Positions 1 to 10,655 are shown, counted from the stretch's first letter. The stretch: DNA of 42,035 bases from Clostridia bacterium (GCA_017626305.1 JAGAIW010000023.1:1-42035), one strand, 5' to 3'. Numbers and translations are program-made. Notes: generated from the letters alone by a model not told the origin.

Positions 1-49
1 GGGGGGTGCTAAAATGGTGCTGTAATCTATATTAAGGAGATAATTTTTT

Positions 50-2200
50 ATGAAACAAAAGAGCAAGTTATTGTTGGTTTCGGCTGCGTCTATTGCTATG
101 TGTAGCACCTTGATTGTCGGCAGTACATACGCATTGTTCACAAGCGAAACGAAAACGGATATCGCCGTTCATTCCGGTACGGTTTCCATAAAGGCAAGCT
201 TGTCCGAGCTCACGCTGTATTCGTACGGAACGAACGGAGCGGTTGACGCGTTTACAAACGGCGGTACGGCAACGTACGACGCGAAGGCAAACAAATTGAC
301 GTTGGAAAGAATTACCCCGGGCGATAAAGTAACGTTTAATATCGTCGTGGAAAATTCCAGCAACGTCACCATGAAATATAGGTCTGTATCGCAGGTTGTG
401 GAAGATACGGGCTTGTATTCGGGGCTTGTAGTAACCATGCAAAGCGACGTATCGAACGCAGTCAACGGCGCGGCGTTAAACTGGACGCCTTGGCGTGAAA
501 TTGCCTCGGCTTCGGATGGCGCTACGACAACGATTGAAACGGTTGCCGTAACCATTGAGCTGCCGTATTTGGAAGAAGATCAAAATAGATATCAAAACAA
601 GACGTGTGCGCTTTCCTTTACCGTAGAAGCGGTACAGGGCAACGCGGACGTGACGGACGCTACTTTAACGGTAGGCGGCGGCTTTGAAGTGGAACAAACG
701 GCAGACGGCGGCGTTGAACTGACGGCTCTGCCCGCCGTATCGCAAGACGGCGTGGTGGAAATCCCCGTAGGCGTAACCGATTTGGGTAGAGCGTTATGGT
801 TTAACGACGAAATACAAAAGGTCGTATTGCCGTCTACGGTAACGGAAATCGGCGGAAATTCCTTCTCCTATTGCGATTCCTTAGAAGAAGTCGTTATTCC
901 CGATTCCGTAACGTCGATCGGCTCGCGCGCATTCGGCAGCTGTCCTTCGTTGAAAAAAGTGGTCATTCCCGATTCCGTAACGGAAATCGGTGCAAGCGCC
1001 TTTTACGGTTGCGAATCCTTGGAAGAAATCGTTATTCCCGAATCGGTAACGACGCTTGAATACGGCACGTTCAATGATTGTACGTCGTTAAAGAGTGTAA
1101 CGCTGCCTGAAACGCTTACCGTTATTGAACAAGACGCTTTTAAAAATTGTGGTGCGTTGGAAGAAGTCAACGTTCCCGAAGGTGTTACGACGATAGGGGA
1201 ACAAGCTTTTTACGGTTGTCAATCGATTACGGAAATTACGTTGCCTGCTTCGGTGGATACCCTTGGCAGAAATGTATTTAGAAACTGTACGTCCTTGGAA
1301 ACCGTCGAGTTTAACGCACAGCTGACGGAAGTTCCTATGTATACGTTTAGCGGCTGTTCGTCTTTAAGCAGTATCGAGCTTCCTAACAGCGTAACTTCCG
1401 TAGGGCAAAACGCTTTTGAAAACTGTTCTTCCTTGGAAACGGTTGTTTTGCCGACGACGGTAACGACGCTGAAAAGCAATGCCTTTTCGGGCTGTTCTTC
1501 TCTTGAAGGAGTTGCCTTGGAAAACGTAACGACGATTGAAACGAGCGCCTTTAAGGGTTGTAGCTCGTTGGAAGAAGTAACTTTGTCGGATGAAATAAAG
1601 ACGATTAACAGCTGTGTATTCCAAGACTGTACGTCTTTGGCGGAAGTGGACTTCCCCGAACAATTGACGACCATAAGCAGCTGCGCGTTCCAAAACACGG
1701 GCTTGACTTCCGTAACCATTCCCGAAAGCGTTACCAAAGTGGATAGCTCTGCGTTTGTCAACAGTAAAAATCTTAGCGAATTCGTATTAGATGAAGACAG
1801 CACCGCAACGCTCGGTTGGTCTTTCGTACAAAATACGTCGGTTAAAACGCTTGTCGTACCTGAAAACGTTAAATTCACCGATCAGGCATTCCGTGGTATT
1901 TATACCTTGGAAAACATTATCTTCAAAGGGAAAGTGGATTCGTTTGCGAATTTCTTATTTGCGGCAAGCGGCGGTTCGGCACATTTGACGATTACTCTCG
2001 AAAAGAATACGGCTTTGCCTTCCATTAAGCCTTCGGCGACGGCTACGAAAACCTTCTTTATGAGAAACGAAGTCACTATCGTTATGCCCAACTACACGGG
2101 TACGGAAACGACCAAAGTGGTCGGGGAAGCCTATTCATATGCCAACGATTACGGTTATGACGGTTGGACGACCTTGAACATTAAAACAAGCGCTGTATAA
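50..2200 (+). CDS. BspA-like leucine-rich repeat surface protein with SipW-type signal
   Basis: This 716-residue protein is predicted to be exported and displayed or released at the cell surface. The N-terminus has a lysine-rich start, a hydrophobic segment (about residues 6-27) and the motif TYALFTSET (about 26-34), which is the pattern of SipW-processed TasA/camelysin-type proteins. Residues of about 40-210 look like the TasA-type beta domain. From about residue 235 to 600 there are some fifteen repeats of roughly 23 residues of the type IPxSVTxIGxxAFxxCxSLxxV, the LRR_5/BspA repeat family. No LPXTG anchor or transmembrane tail is visible. A good ribosome binding site (AAGGAGAT, 34-41) precedes the ATG. 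Such proteins are often adhesins, but the ligand cannot be inferred. The gene ends at a bidirectional terminator. Confidence in the family is high and in any role low. Confidence 0.9.
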   Translation: MKQKSKLLLVSAASIAMCSTLIVGSTYALFTSETKTDIAVHSGTVSIKASLSELTLYSYGTNGAVDAFTNGGTATYDAKANKLTLERITPGDKVTFNIVVENSSNVTMKYRSVSQVVEDTGLYSGLVVTMQSDVSNAVNGAALNWTPWREIASASDGATTTIETVAVTIELPYLEEDQNRYQNKTCALSFTVEAVQGNADVTDATLTVGGGFEVEQTADGGVELTALPAVSQDGVVEIPVGVTDLGRALWFNDEIQKVVLPSTVTEIGGNSFSYCDSLEEVVIPDSVTSIGSRAFGSCPSLKKVVIPDSVTEIGASAFYGCESLEEIVIPESVTTLEYGTFNDCTSLKSVTLPETLTVIEQDAFKNCGALEEVNVPEGVTTIGEQAFYGCQSITEITLPASVDTLGRNVFRNCTSLETVEFNAQLTEVPMYTFSGCSSLSSIELPNSVTSVGQNAFENCSSLETVVLPTTVTTLKSNAFSGCSSLEGVALENVTTIETSAFKGCSSLEEVTLSDEIKTINSCVFQDCTSLAEVDFPEQLTTISSCAFQNTGLTSVTIPESVTKVDSSAFVNSKNLSEFVLDEDSTATLGWSFVQNTSVKTLVVPENVKFTDQAFRGIYTLENIIFKGKVDSFANFLFAASGGSAHLTITLEKNTALPSIKPSATATKTFFMRNEVTIVMPNYTGTETTKVVGEAYSYANDYGYDGWTTLNIKTSAV

Positions 2201-2220
2201 AAATAAACAACGTAAATACT

Positions 2221-2253
2221 CCCCGTTCGGTGCATATCATTCTCCGAACGGGG
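2221..2253. terminator. bidirectional terminator between convergent genes
   Basis: A perfect 10-bp inverted repeat (CCCCGTTCGG at 2221-2230 and CCGAACGGGG at 2244-2253) lies between the stop codons of the convergent surface protein and permease genes, so it can end transcription from both sides. Confidence 0.8.
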
Positions 2254-2260
2254 ATATTTA

Positions 2261-3070
2261 TTATTTTTGATTTTTAATAACGATTTTTTCCAGCAGCGCG
2301 ACTAGCGCGTACATGACGGCGGCAAGCACGCATAAAATAAATACCGCGCTCATGACAAGGTCAAGCTTAAACACCTGCCCGCCGTATACGATAAGATATC
2401 CTATCCCTGCCTTGGAAACGATATATTCGCCCATAATCGAGCCTATCCAAGCCATGCCGACGTTGATTTTCAGCATAGAGATAAAATCGGGTAACGACGA
2501 CGGAATGACCAGCTTGCTTAAAATTTGCCATTTGCTTGCGCCCATGGATTTTAAGAGTAAAATCTTATTTTCGTCCGTCGCCATAAATCCGTTTAACATA
2601 TTCAAAATAGCGACGATAAGCCCGATAAGCACGGTCATAAACACAATCGCTTTACTTCCCGTTCCAAACCATATGATAATCAGCGGTCCTAACGCGATTT
2701 TGGGCAGCGCGTTCAGCACGACGAGATACGGCTCGGCAATCCGCCGAAAAGATTCGCTCCACCAAAGGAGCAAAGCCACGGAATACCCCACGGCGACGGC
2801 GATAAAAAAGCCTGCCAGCGTTTCCCAAAGCGTCGTGCCTACGTGATAGAATAAGCTACCGTCGGCGTATAAGGAATAAATGGTTTTGGCGATACGGGAA
2901 GGGGAGCTTGTGATAAACGGATTTACCCATTCCAAGCTTGCGGATAATTCCCAAAAGAGAAGTAAGACGGCGAGTACGGATATCCGCGCTACGTTGACGA
3001 GCGCGCTTTTTCTTCGTACGCCTTTGAGATAGAGAAGATGCTCTTTTGAATGTACGTTTTCGTTTTTCAT
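2261..3070 (-). CDS. ABC transporter permease (SsuC/TauC/ThiX type)
   Basis: This is the inner-membrane permease of an importer of the nitrate/sulfonate/thiamine-precursor class. Five to six hydrophobic segments are visible, together with the permease-ATPase contact region (EAA-like loop around KSMGASKWQILSKLVIPSSLP). The start is set at the ATG complementary to 3068-3070, because AAGGAG lies 8 nt upstream. The longer frame would start at a TTG that is part of that ribosome binding site. It overlaps the ATPase gene by 4 bp (ATGA), so the two are translationally coupled. The three genes form one operon in the order binding protein, ATPase, permease. The substrate cannot be read from the sequence. 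Confidence 0.88.
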   Translation of the reverse strand: MKNENVHSKEHLLYLKGVRRKSALVNVARISVLAVLLLFWELSASLEWVNPFITSSPSRIAKTIYSLYADGSLFYHVGTTLWETLAGFFIAVAVGYSVALLLWWSESFRRIAEPYLVVLNALPKIALGPLIIIWFGTGSKAIVFMTVLIGLIVAILNMLNGFMATDENKILLLKSMGASKWQILSKLVIPSSLPDFISMLKINVGMAWIGSIMGEYIVSKAGIGYLIVYGGQVFKLDLVMSAVFILCVLAAVMYALVALLEKIVIKNQK

Positions 3071-3801
3071 GCGTTTAACTCCTTCCAAAGTATTTCAAAC
3101 CACCCAGAAAAAGCCTTGTTTTCCCGACGCTTTAAGGGTTCGGTTTCGGCAAAATCCATATCGTGGCAAGCCACCACGCGCGCAGGCCGAGCGGATAATA
3201 CGTAAATTTTATCCGCTACCGAAATGGCCTCGCTGATATCGTGCGTAATCAAAAGGGCGGTTTTCTTTTCGCTGCGAATGATTTTATATACGTCGTCGCA
3301 TACGCTTAAACGGGTTTGGTAATCCAGCGCGGAAAAGGGTTCGTCTAAAAGCAGTACGTCGGGGTTGACGGCAAGCGTGCGTATCAACGCGGCGCGCTGG
3401 CGCATACCGCCAGAAAGGGAAGACGGATAGTTTTTCAAAAACTGTTTCAATCCGTATTTTTCTGCGAGCCGCAAAGCCGTTTCCCGCTCTTTTATCGTAT
3501 TCGTACCTTTGATTTCCAAGGGTAAAAAGATGTTTTTTTCTATCGTACGCCAAGGAAATAATTCGTCTTTTTGTAACATATATCCAAACGAACAGCCGTC
3601 GGTTATCACCTTTCCTAAGGTGGGAGTAAGCAGTCCTGCCGCCAAGGATAGGAGTGTCGTTTTTCCACACCCAGAAGGGCCGATAATAGCGACGAATTCT
3701 CCTTCGTTTACGGTTAAATTGAGTTTTTCAACGGCAATCGTTTCCCCTTGTTTGCTGTGATAGTGCATGGAAACGTTTTCAAATCGTAAAACTTCTTTCA
3801 T
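3067..3801 (-). CDS. ABC transporter ATP-binding protein (SsuB/TauB type)
   Basis: This is the 244-residue cytoplasmic ATPase powering the adjacent permease. It has Walker A GPSGCGKT (41-48), a Q-loop region near residue 78, signature LSGGM (129-133), Walker B LLLDEP (D153, E154) and the switch histidine in LLITHD. The length is normal for nitrate/sulfonate/taurine-type ATPases. A GGAAGGA ribosome binding site lies about 9 nt upstream of the ATG. It sits 26 bp after the binding-protein gene and overlaps the permease by 4 bp. Confidence 0.92.
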   Translation of the reverse strand: MKEVLRFENVSMHYHSKQGETIAVEKLNLTVNEGEFVAIIGPSGCGKTTLLSLAAGLLTPTLGKVITDGCSFGYMLQKDELFPWRTIEKNIFLPLEIKGTNTIKERETALRLAEKYGLKQFLKNYPSSLSGGMRQRAALIRTLAVNPDVLLLDEPFSALDYQTRLSVCDDVYKIIRSEKKTALLITHDISEAISVADKIYVLSARPARVVACHDMDFAETEPLKRRENKAFSGWFEILWKELNA

Positions 3802-3827
3802 TTGCGTATCCTTCCCGATTGTATTTC

Positions 3828-4844
3828 TTATTTTTCGTAAACTTCTTTGTACACCTTATCCGCGTATTTGTTATCGACCATTTCGCTCATTTGCGCGCGA
3901 CGGGTCAATTCACCTGCGTTTTCGATAATGTCCTGTAAACGGTTAAAGCTCGTTTCCGTCATGGAAAGGTTGGTTCTCCAAGCGTCGATTTCGCGGTATC
4001 TTTCCACGGACGCGGCAATCGATTGTTCCGACGTGCCCGCAAAGTAAGAAACAAGATAGGGCGCAACCGTTTGAGAAGGTGTTTCGTTGACGTATTTTAC
4101 CGCTTTGGTAACGGCGCGCAAGAACCCTTCGGCGTGCTTTTCGTTCCTTTTCAGCCACGAATTTTTTGCCATAAAGCAGGTATAAGGTACTTCGCCCGAC
4201 GCTTCGCCGACCGACGCCACCACGTAGCCCTTCCCTGCGGCTTCGTATTCGTATGCAACGGGGTCGAACATGGTACAGTAATCGGCTGTGCCCGCTTCAA
4301 ACGCGCTCGTCATTAAGTTAAACGCCACGTCGTAGTTCAAGTCAAGATCAACGCCGTCTTTTAAGTTGTGTTCAGTAAGTATATATTCAAAGGTCATGGC
4401 AGGCACGCCGCCCTTTCTACCGGCTAAAATTTCCTTGCCCTTCAAGTCTTCCCACTTAAAGTTAGGCTCGGCTTTTCTCGACACCAAAAACGAACCGTCG
4501 CGTTTGGTGAGTTGACCAAATACGGTAGGGACGTCGTTCGAGCCGCCGACGAGTACGTACAAGCTCGCTTCTGGGCCGCAAAAGCCGATATCGGCGTCGC
4601 CCGAAAGTACGGCGGACATAACGTTATCCGCGCCACCGCCGTTGGTGAGTTCGATTTTTAAGCCTTCGTCCTTGAAATAGCCCAAGGCGTCGGCAAGGTA
4701 TAACGGCGCGTAAAATACCGAATGGGTAACTTCGTTGATTTGTAAAGTTTTCAAACCGCCTTCTTCTTCTCCGCAAGCGGAAAGGGGAAGTATGGTAAAG
4801 CAAGCGGCAAGCGCCGCGCTAATAAATTGCGTTGTTTTTTTCAT
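3828..4844 (-). CDS. NMT1/THI5-like substrate-binding lipoprotein
   Basis: This is the extracellular binding lipoprotein of the importer. It has a lipobox LSAC with lipidated cysteine at residue 24, then the family signature of NMT1/SsuA proteins: a segment with HSVFYAPLYLADALGYF, then GGGADNVMSAVLSGDADIGF. The family binds thiamine pyrimidine precursors, aliphatic sulfonates, taurine or nitrate. No thiamine riboswitch or other ligand-sensing leader was found upstream, so the substrate is open. It is the first gene of the minus-strand operon. GGAGG lies about 9 nt from the ATG, and the promoter is at 4886-4915. Confidence 0.88.
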   Translation of the reverse strand: MKKTTQFISAALAACFTILPLSACGEEEGGLKTLQINEVTHSVFYAPLYLADALGYFKDEGLKIELTNGGGADNVMSAVLSGDADIGFCGPEASLYVLVGGSNDVPTVFGQLTKRDGSFLVSRKAEPNFKWEDLKGKEILAGRKGGVPAMTFEYILTEHNLKDGVDLDLNYDVAFNLMTSAFEAGTADYCTMFDPVAYEYEAAGKGYVVASVGEASGEVPYTCFMAKNSWLKRNEKHAEGFLRAVTKAVKYVNETPSQTVAPYLVSYFAGTSEQSIAASVERYREIDAWRTNLSMTETSFNRLQDIIENAGELTRRAQMSEMVDNKYADKVYKEVYEK

Positions 4845-4885
4845 AATAAAAGGCCTCCGTGTATCAAAAAAATTTAGAATAATAT

Positions 4886-4915
4886 ATTATATGAGTGGTC
4901 GTTAATAATTGACAA
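4886..4915 (-). promoter_or_regulatory. promoter of the ABC importer operon
   Basis: Read on the minus strand, a TTGTCA -35 (4910-4915) and a perfect TATAAT -10 (4886-4891) are separated by 18 bp. This promoter shares its -35 bases with the divergent valS promoter. Confidence 0.7.
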
Positions 4916-4937
4916 TCACTCGTAAAAGTAGTAAAAT
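4909..4937 (+). promoter_or_regulatory. valS promoter, overlapping the divergent importer promoter
   Basis: A perfect TTGACA (4909-4914) and TAAAAT (4932-4937) are separated by 17 bp. Transcription would start near 4944, giving a leader of about 80 nt with no T-box. The ATG at 4909 frame lies inside this -35 box, so translation must begin later. Confidence 0.75.
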
Positions 4938-5025
4938 AGTAAAGCTATACTTTGATAGAGTGGAAAATTATACGCTTTGTCGGTATATAGGGGAAAGAGA
5001 AAAAAAACGAAAAGGACACTTCATT

Positions 5026-7647
5026 ATGGAAATGCAAAAGACGTACAATCCCAAAGACTTTGAAGACAGAATTTACGCGGACTGGGAACAATCGGGCTAC
5101 TTCCGCGCGGAAATAGACGAAAATAAAGTTCCGTTTACCATTATGATGCCGCCCCCCAACATTACGGGGCATTTGCACATGGGGCACGCTATGGACGCTA
5201 CCATGCAGGATACGCTTATTCGCTTTAAGCGTATGCAAGGCTACGCCGCTTTGTGGCTGCCCGGCTGCGACCACGCGTCTATCGCCACCGAAGTCAAAAT
5301 CGTTGAAAAAATGAAAGAAGAAGGCTTAACGAAAGCCGATTTGGGTCGCGACGGCTTTTTAAAACGCGCGTGGGAATGGAAGGAACAGTACGGCAACCGT
5401 ATCATGCTCCAACAACGCAAAATGGGTACTTCGTGCGACTGGTCGCGCCAAGCGTTCACCATGGACGAAAAATGTTCTCGCGCGGTACGCGAAGTGTTCG
5501 TTAATCTCTATGAAAAGGGCTTAATTTATCAAGGAGATAGAATTATCAACTGGTGTCCTTGTTGCAAAACGGCGCTTTCCGACGCGGAAGTAGAGTACGC
5601 GGAAGAAGCGGGGCATTTTTGGCATTTGCGCTATCCCGCGTCAGACGGTAGCGTAGACGTCGTCGTGGCGACCACCCGTCCCGAAACCATGCTTGGCGAT
5701 ACGGCGGTGGCGGTACATCCTGACGACGAACGTTATCAATCGCTCGTCGGAAAAACGCTCAAACTGCCTTTGACGGATAGAGAAATTCCCGTCGTAGCCG
5801 ACGAATACGTTGACCCTGCTTTTGGTACGGGTTGCGTAAAAATCACGCCTGCGCACGACCCTAACGACTTTGAAGTGGGTACACGCCATAGCCTGCCTAT
5901 CATTCGCGTAATGAACGACGACGGCAGCATGAACGAGCTTGCAGGCGCATACGCGGGCTTGGATAGATACGAAGCCCGTAAACGCATTGTTGCCGATTTG
6001 GAAAAGAGCGGTAACCTTGTCAAGGTAGAAGGGCATACGCATAACGTAGGGCATTGTTATAGATGTCATTCGACGGTAGAGCCTATCGTTTCCAAACAAT
6101 GGTTTGTTAAAATGGAACCGCTTGCAAAACCGGCAATTAACGCCGTTATGCGCAATAAAATCCGTTTCGTGCCCGAACGTTTTTCCAAAACGTATTATAA
6201 CTGGATGGAAAACATTCGCGACTGGTGTATTTCCCGTCAGCTTTGGTGGGGGCACCGTATTCCCGTATGGTATTGTCAAGATTGCGGTAAGATTATTTGC
6301 GCAAAGGAAGACCCTACCGTTTGTCCCGACTGTGGCAGTAAGCACTTAAAGCAGGACGAAGACGTTTTGGATACGTGGTTTTCTTCCGCGCTTTGGCCGT
6401 TTTCTACGCTTGGTTTCCCCGAAAACACGGCGGATTATAATTACTTCTATCCCACCGACGTACTCGTAACGGGTTATGATATCATTTTCTTCTGGGTTGC
6501 CCGTATGATTTTCTCAGGGTTAGAACACACGGGTAAAGTGCCGTTCCACGACGTGTTAATCCACGGTATTATTCGTGACGAACAGGGTAGAAAAATGAGC
6601 AAATCGCTCGGCAACGGTATCGACCCGTTGGAAGTAATCGAAAAATACGGTGCGGACTCGTTGCGCCTTTCCTTACTCACGGGCGTTGCCCCCGGTAACG
6701 ACACCCGTTATTCGGACGCGAAGGTGGAATCCTGCCGTAACTTTATCAATAAGCTTTGGAATGCGGCGCGTTTCGTGCTTATGAACGTAGGGGATAAGAA
6801 AATCCCGTCTATCGACAGCGTTAAGCTTGCGCCTGCCGATAAATGGATTGTATCCAAACTCCAAAGCTGTATCCGCGAAGTTACCAACAATTTGAGTAAA
6901 TACGAGCTCGGCGTTGCCAGCGACTTGGCTATGGACTTCGTTTGGGACGATTTCTGCGACTGGTATATTGAACTTTCCAAGCCCGCGCTTTACGGCGAAG
7001 ACGAAAACAGAAAAACGGACGCGCTTGCCGTACTTTGTTACGTTTTGGAAAACGCTTTGAAATTATTGCATCCGTTTATTCCGTTCGTTACCGAAGAAAT
7101 TTATGCGAATTTACCCAACGTAACGGGCAGCATCATGGTTGCGGAATTCCCCCGCTATAACTTCAAGGCGGCGTATAAGAAAGAATCCAAAGCCTTTGAA
7201 GGGGTAATGGAAATCATCAAAGCGGTACGCGCTATGAAGAAGGACGCCGATTGCCCCCCTTCCAAGAAAGTAGAGCTTTTCGTCGTCACGGAAAACAAAC
7301 GTCTTATTACGTTGAATAAAGACTGTATCATGAAACTGTCTGGCGCAAGCGCGCTCACGCTGGTAGACGACGCTACGGCGGCTGGGAATAAAACGGTTTC
7401 CGCCGTTACGGAAATTGCGCAAATCTACGTACCTTTGGGCGAGCTTGTCGATATCGAAAAAGAAAAGGCGCGTTTGACGGCTGAAATCGAACGTATCGAC
7501 GGGGAAATTGCGCGCGCAGAAGGAAAGCTCGCCAACGAAAAATTCGTCAGCAAAGCGCCCAAAAAGCTTGTTGACGACGAGAAAGAAAAGGTGAAAAAAT
7601 ATCGCGACATGAAAGCAAAATGCGTCGCGCAGTTGGAAAGCTTATAA
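5026..7647 (+). CDS. valS: valyl-tRNA synthetase
   Basis: This cytoplasmic class I aminoacyl-tRNA synthetase charges tRNA-Val. At 873 residues it has the normal length. The HIGH-type motif is GHLHMGH (48-54), inside the [13 protein letters not shown] segment, and the class signature KMSKS lies at 523-527. The editing (CP1) domain and a zinc-finger-like set of cysteines ([18 protein letters not shown]) are present. The C-terminal 60 residues form the lysine/glutamate-rich coiled-coil arm typical of ValRS. The start at 5026 is chosen because AAAGGA precedes it; an upstream in-frame ATG overlaps the promoter. No T-box leader is present. It is followed after 6 bp by the TRIC channel gene. Confidence 0.96.
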   Translation: MEMQKTYNPKDFEDRIYADWEQSGYFRAEIDENKVPFTIMMPPPNITGHLHMGHAMDATMQDTLIRFKRMQGYAALWLPGCDHASIATEVKIVEKMKEEGLTKADLGRDGFLKRAWEWKEQYGNRIMLQQRKMGTSCDWSRQAFTMDEKCSRAVREVFVNLYEKGLIYQGDRIINWCPCCKTALSDAEVEYAEEAGHFWHLRYPASDGSVDVVVATTRPETMLGDTAVAVHPDDERYQSLVGKTLKLPLTDREIPVVADEYVDPAFGTGCVKITPAHDPNDFEVGTRHSLPIIRVMNDDGSMNELAGAYAGLDRYEARKRIVADLEKSGNLVKVEGHTHNVGHCYRCHSTVEPIVSKQWFVKMEPLAKPAINAVMRNKIRFVPERFSKTYYNWMENIRDWCISRQLWWGHRIPVWYCQDCGKIICAKEDPTVCPDCGSKHLKQDEDVLDTWFSSALWPFSTLGFPENTADYNYFYPTDVLVTGYDIIFFWVARMIFSGLEHTGKVPFHDVLIHGIIRDEQGRKMSKSLGNGIDPLEVIEKYGADSLRLSLLTGVAPGNDTRYSDAKVESCRNFINKLWNAARFVLMNVGDKKIPSIDSVKLAPADKWIVSKLQSCIREVTNNLSKYELGVASDLAMDFVWDDFCDWYIELSKPALYGEDENRKTDALAVLCYVLENALKLLHPFIPFVTEEIYANLPNVTGSIMVAEFPRYNFKAAYKKESKAFEGVMEIIKAVRAMKKDADCPPSKKVELFVVTENKRLITLNKDCIMKLSGASALTLVDDATAAGNKTVSAVTEIAQIYVPLGELVDIEKEKARLTAEIERIDGEIARAEGKLANEKFVSKAPKKLVDDEKEKVKKYRDMKAKCVAQLESL

Positions 7648-7653
7648 AATCAA

Positions 7654-8316
7654 ATGTTTAATATTTTGCTTGTTTTGGAAATTATCGGTACGATATCCTT
7701 TGCCGTTTCGGGTGCGCTCGTGGCGATTAAGGCGCGCTTTGATATCTTCGGCGTGCTGGTCGTCGGTTGCGTAACCGCAGTCGGCGGCGGCATCACGAGA
7801 GATTTAATTATCGGCGCTACGCCGCCCGCCATCTTTTTTAAATGGTATATCGCGTTGGTTGCCGCCGTTGCGTCGCTGGGAGTGTTTATCGTGTCGTATA
7901 TTCACCGCAAAAAGTTTGATAAGCTGAGAGAAAGGATTGAGTATATCAACAACGCATTCGACGCGGTAGGGCTTGCGGCGTTTACGGTAACGGGGACGGA
8001 GCTTGCTTTTACGGTAGGTTTTTCCGATAACGTATTTTTATGCGTTACGCTTGGCGTATTGACGGGGGTTGGCGGCGGCGTACTTCGGGATATTTTCACC
8101 GAAACTTCGCCGTACATATTCACGAAACACGTGTACGCGATAGCGTCTATTTTCGGCGCGGTATTGTACTACGTAATGCGATTGTTTGTGGAAAATACTC
8201 TTATCATCAGCGCCGTTTGTATTGCCGCTATTATCGCAACAAGACTGCTCGCAACGAAATACCGTTGGAGCTTACCGAAAATTCAGTTGGAAAACACAAA
8301 AAACGAAGGAGAATAA
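7654..8316 (+). CDS. trimeric intracellular cation channel (TRIC/UPF0126) family protein
   Basis: This is a 220-residue membrane protein with about seven hydrophobic segments. The two halves each carry the family hallmark, a glycine-rich motif followed by arginine-aspartate (AVGGGITRDLI near residue 50 and GVGGGVLRDIF near 135). Bacterial members of this family form trimeric cation (mainly K+) channels, although the physiological role is little known. It starts 6 bp after the valS stop and ends 3 bp before the tdh start, so it is probably cotranscribed with both. The start is the only good ATG, with a weak ribosome binding site in the end of valS. Confidence 0.85.
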   Translation: MFNILLVLEIIGTISFAVSGALVAIKARFDIFGVLVVGCVTAVGGGITRDLIIGATPPAIFFKWYIALVAAVASLGVFIVSYIHRKKFDKLRERIEYINNAFDAVGLAAFTVTGTELAFTVGFSDNVFLCVTLGVLTGVGGGVLRDIFTETSPYIFTKHVYAIASIFGAVLYYVMRLFVENTLIISAVCIAAIIATRLLATKYRWSLPKIQLENTKNEGE

Positions 8317-8319
8317 AAT

Positions 8320-9360
8320 ATGTTAATGGATGCAATTATCAAGCCTGCAAGAGAAAAGGGCTTGGAGCTTGTCAGAAAAGAAGTCCCCCAAATCGGTTTT
8401 GGCGAAGCGCTCGTTAAAATTCACTATACCGCTATTTGCGGAACGGACGTACATATTTACGACTGGAACGACTGGGCGCAAAAAACCATCAATCCGCCTA
8501 TGACGATCGGTCACGAATTTGTCGGTGAAATCGTAGAAATCAAGGGCGCGACGGATAACTTCAAGGTAGGGGATATCGTTTCCGCAGAAGGACACGTCGT
8601 ATGCGGCAAATGCCGTAATTGTAGAGCAGGCAGAAAACACCTTTGCCCGAACACCCAAGGTATCGGCGTAAACCGTGACGGTATCTTTGCGGAATATGCA
8701 AGAATACCCATTTCTAATCTTTGGCTTTGCGATACCCAAGCGATTCCCGAAAAAATGTATTCCATTTTCGACCCGCTTGGCAACGCTACGCATACCGCGC
8801 TCAAATTTGGTATGGTTGGTGAAGACGTTGTAATCACAGGCGCAGGTCCTATCGGGATTATGGCTGCGGCAATTTGCCGTCACGTCGGCGCAAAAAACGT
8901 CGTGCTTACCGATATCAGCGATTATCGGTTAGAGCTTGCAAAACAAGTATGTTCTTCTATTACAACCGTCAATACCAAAGAAAGACGCTTGAAAGACGTA
9001 CAGGGCGAAATCGGCATGAAAGAAGGCTTTGATATCGGTTTGGAAATGAGTGGTAGCCCGATTGCTTTCAACGAAATGATTGACAATATGATTATGGGCG
9101 GCAAAATCGCCATGCTCGGCGTGCAAGGAAACAACACGACGATTGACTGGAATAAGGTTATTTTTAATATGCTCACCATTAAGGGGATTTACGGAAGAGA
9201 AGTATTTGAAACGTGGCACAAGATGACGGCAATGCTCAAATCGGGCTTAGATATTTCCAAAATCATCACGGCGGAAATCCCGTATACGGAATTTGAAAAA
9301 GGCTTTGAAATGATGCACAGCGGCAAATCGGGTAAAGTAATTTTGGAGTGGAAAAAATAA
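8320..9360 (+). CDS. tdh: L-threonine 3-dehydrogenase
   Basis: This is a zinc-dependent medium-chain dehydrogenase that oxidises L-threonine to 2-amino-3-oxobutyrate with NAD+. Its 346 residues match the family. Visible features are the catalytic-zinc cysteine in TAICGTDVH, the GHEFVGEI motif, the four structural-zinc cysteines ([15 protein letters not shown]) and the nucleotide-binding glycine motif GAGPIG. AAGGAG lies 8 nt upstream of the ATG at 8320. The next gene, kbl, begins 1 bp after the stop and encodes the second step, which makes the assignment secure. Confidence 0.95.
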   Translation: MLMDAIIKPAREKGLELVRKEVPQIGFGEALVKIHYTAICGTDVHIYDWNDWAQKTINPPMTIGHEFVGEIVEIKGATDNFKVGDIVSAEGHVVCGKCRNCRAGRKHLCPNTQGIGVNRDGIFAEYARIPISNLWLCDTQAIPEKMYSIFDPLGNATHTALKFGMVGEDVVITGAGPIGIMAAAICRHVGAKNVVLTDISDYRLELAKQVCSSITTVNTKERRLKDVQGEIGMKEGFDIGLEMSGSPIAFNEMIDNMIMGGKIAMLGVQGNNTTIDWNKVIFNMLTIKGIYGREVFETWHKMTAMLKSGLDISKIITAEIPYTEFEKGFEMMHSGKSGKVILEWKK

Positions 9361-9361
9361 C

Positions 9362-10546
9362 ATGATAGATAAGAAATATTTTCAGGACATATTAGACGAT
9401 ATTAAAAACAGCGGACTTTGGAAAGAAGAACGCATTATCACTACGCCCCAAAGTGCGTGTATCGATACGACGAAAGCGGACGGCGTTTTGAACTTTTGCG
9501 CCAACAACTATTTAGGACTTTCCAACAACGAAGAGCTCAAAAAGGCGGCAATCGAAAGCTATGAAAAGTACGGCTATGGGCTTTCCAGCGTGCGCTTTAT
9601 TTGCGGTACGCAAACCATTCATAAGCAGCTTGAAAACAAAATTTCCGATTTTTTGGGTACGGAAGACACCATTTTGTACAGTAGCTGTTTCGACGCCAAC
9701 GGCGGGCTTTTTGAAACGATAACGACGAAAGAAGACGCCATCATTTCCGACGAATTAAATCACGCAAGTATTATCGACGGCGTACGCCTTTCCAAAGCCA
9801 CGAAATACCGTTATAAGAATAACGATATGGAAGATTTGGAAACAAAGCTCCAAGAAGCGGATACAAACGGCGCAAAACATAAGGTAATCGTCACCGACGG
9901 CGTATTCTCCATGGACGGCATTATCGCCAACTTGAAAGGTATTTGTGATTTAGCGGAAAAATATAACGCGCTTGTCGTTGTGGACGATAGCCACGCAACG
10001 GGCTTTGTCGGCGATACGGGCAGGGGAACTGCCGAATATTGCGGCGTGCAGGGCAGAGTGGATATCATCACGGGTACGTTCGGCAAAGCGCTTGGCGGCG
10101 CAAGCGGCGGCTTTACCAGCGGTAGAAAGGAAATTATCGATTTGCTCCGTCAAAGAAGTAGACCGTATTTGTTCTCGAATACGGTAGCGCCTGCCATTTG
10201 TGCAACGACGCTTAAAGTTCTTGAAATGATAGAAAACGATACGTCTTTGCGTGATAAAGTTATGGAAAACGCAAAATATTTCCGTAGTGAAATGGAGAAG
10301 AACGGATTTGACCTTGCAGGAAAAGACCATGCGATTATTCCCGTTATGCTCTACGACGCGGTGCTCAGTCAAAAGGTAGCGGAAAAGATGCTTGAAAAAG
10401 GTATCTACGTAACGGGCTTTTTCTATCCCGTCGTTCCCAAGGACAAAGCGCGTATCCGTACGCAAATGTCGGCGGGACATTCCAAAGAAGATATTGATAA
10501 ATGCGTGCAGGCGTTTGTCGAATGTAAAAAGGAATTAGGCTTTTGA
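9362..10546 (+). CDS. kbl: glycine C-acetyltransferase (2-amino-3-ketobutyrate CoA ligase)
   Basis: This PLP enzyme cleaves 2-amino-3-oxobutyrate with CoA to glycine and acetyl-CoA, completing threonine breakdown started by Tdh. Its 394 residues are the normal length for the alpha-oxoamine synthase family. The PLP-binding lysine is in GTFGKALGG (K242), preceded by the conserved [10 protein letters not shown]. It is tightly linked to tdh (1-bp gap) and so probably coupled. Transcription ends at the hairpin at 10564-10593. Confidence 0.95.
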   Translation: MIDKKYFQDILDDIKNSGLWKEERIITTPQSACIDTTKADGVLNFCANNYLGLSNNEELKKAAIESYEKYGYGLSSVRFICGTQTIHKQLENKISDFLGTEDTILYSSCFDANGGLFETITTKEDAIISDELNHASIIDGVRLSKATKYRYKNNDMEDLETKLQEADTNGAKHKVIVTDGVFSMDGIIANLKGICDLAEKYNALVVVDDSHATGFVGDTGRGTAEYCGVQGRVDIITGTFGKALGGASGGFTSGRKEIIDLLRQRSRPYLFSNTVAPAICATTLKVLEMIENDTSLRDKVMENAKYFRSEMEKNGFDLAGKDHAIIPVMLYDAVLSQKVAEKMLEKGIYVTGFFYPVVPKDKARIRTQMSAGHSKEDIDKCVQAFVECKKELGF

Positions 10547-10563
10547 TAAAAGCAAAATATAGG

Positions 10564-10593
10564 AAAAAAGACGGTGCAAACGCCGTCTTTTTT
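10564..10593 (+). terminator. intrinsic terminator after kbl
   Basis: A perfect 11-bp inverted repeat (AAAAAAGACGG / CCGTCTTTTTT) with an 8-nt loop ends in a run of six T. It closes the valS-kbl gene run. Confidence 0.85.
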
Positions 10594-10655
10594 CCGTTCA
10601 GAGAATAAAATCATAAAAAAGAGTAAAAAATTTAGAAAAAAGTTCGTTTCAACGC

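Noticed and set aside
4845-4908. Possible thiamine riboswitch before the NMT1-like operon
   Set aside because: The space between promoter and ATG is under 40 nt and has no conserved CTGAGA-type element.
4938-5025. Possible T-box riboswitch before valS
   Set aside because: The leader is only about 80 nt and contains no T-box sequence (AGGGTGG...GCG type) or terminator stem.
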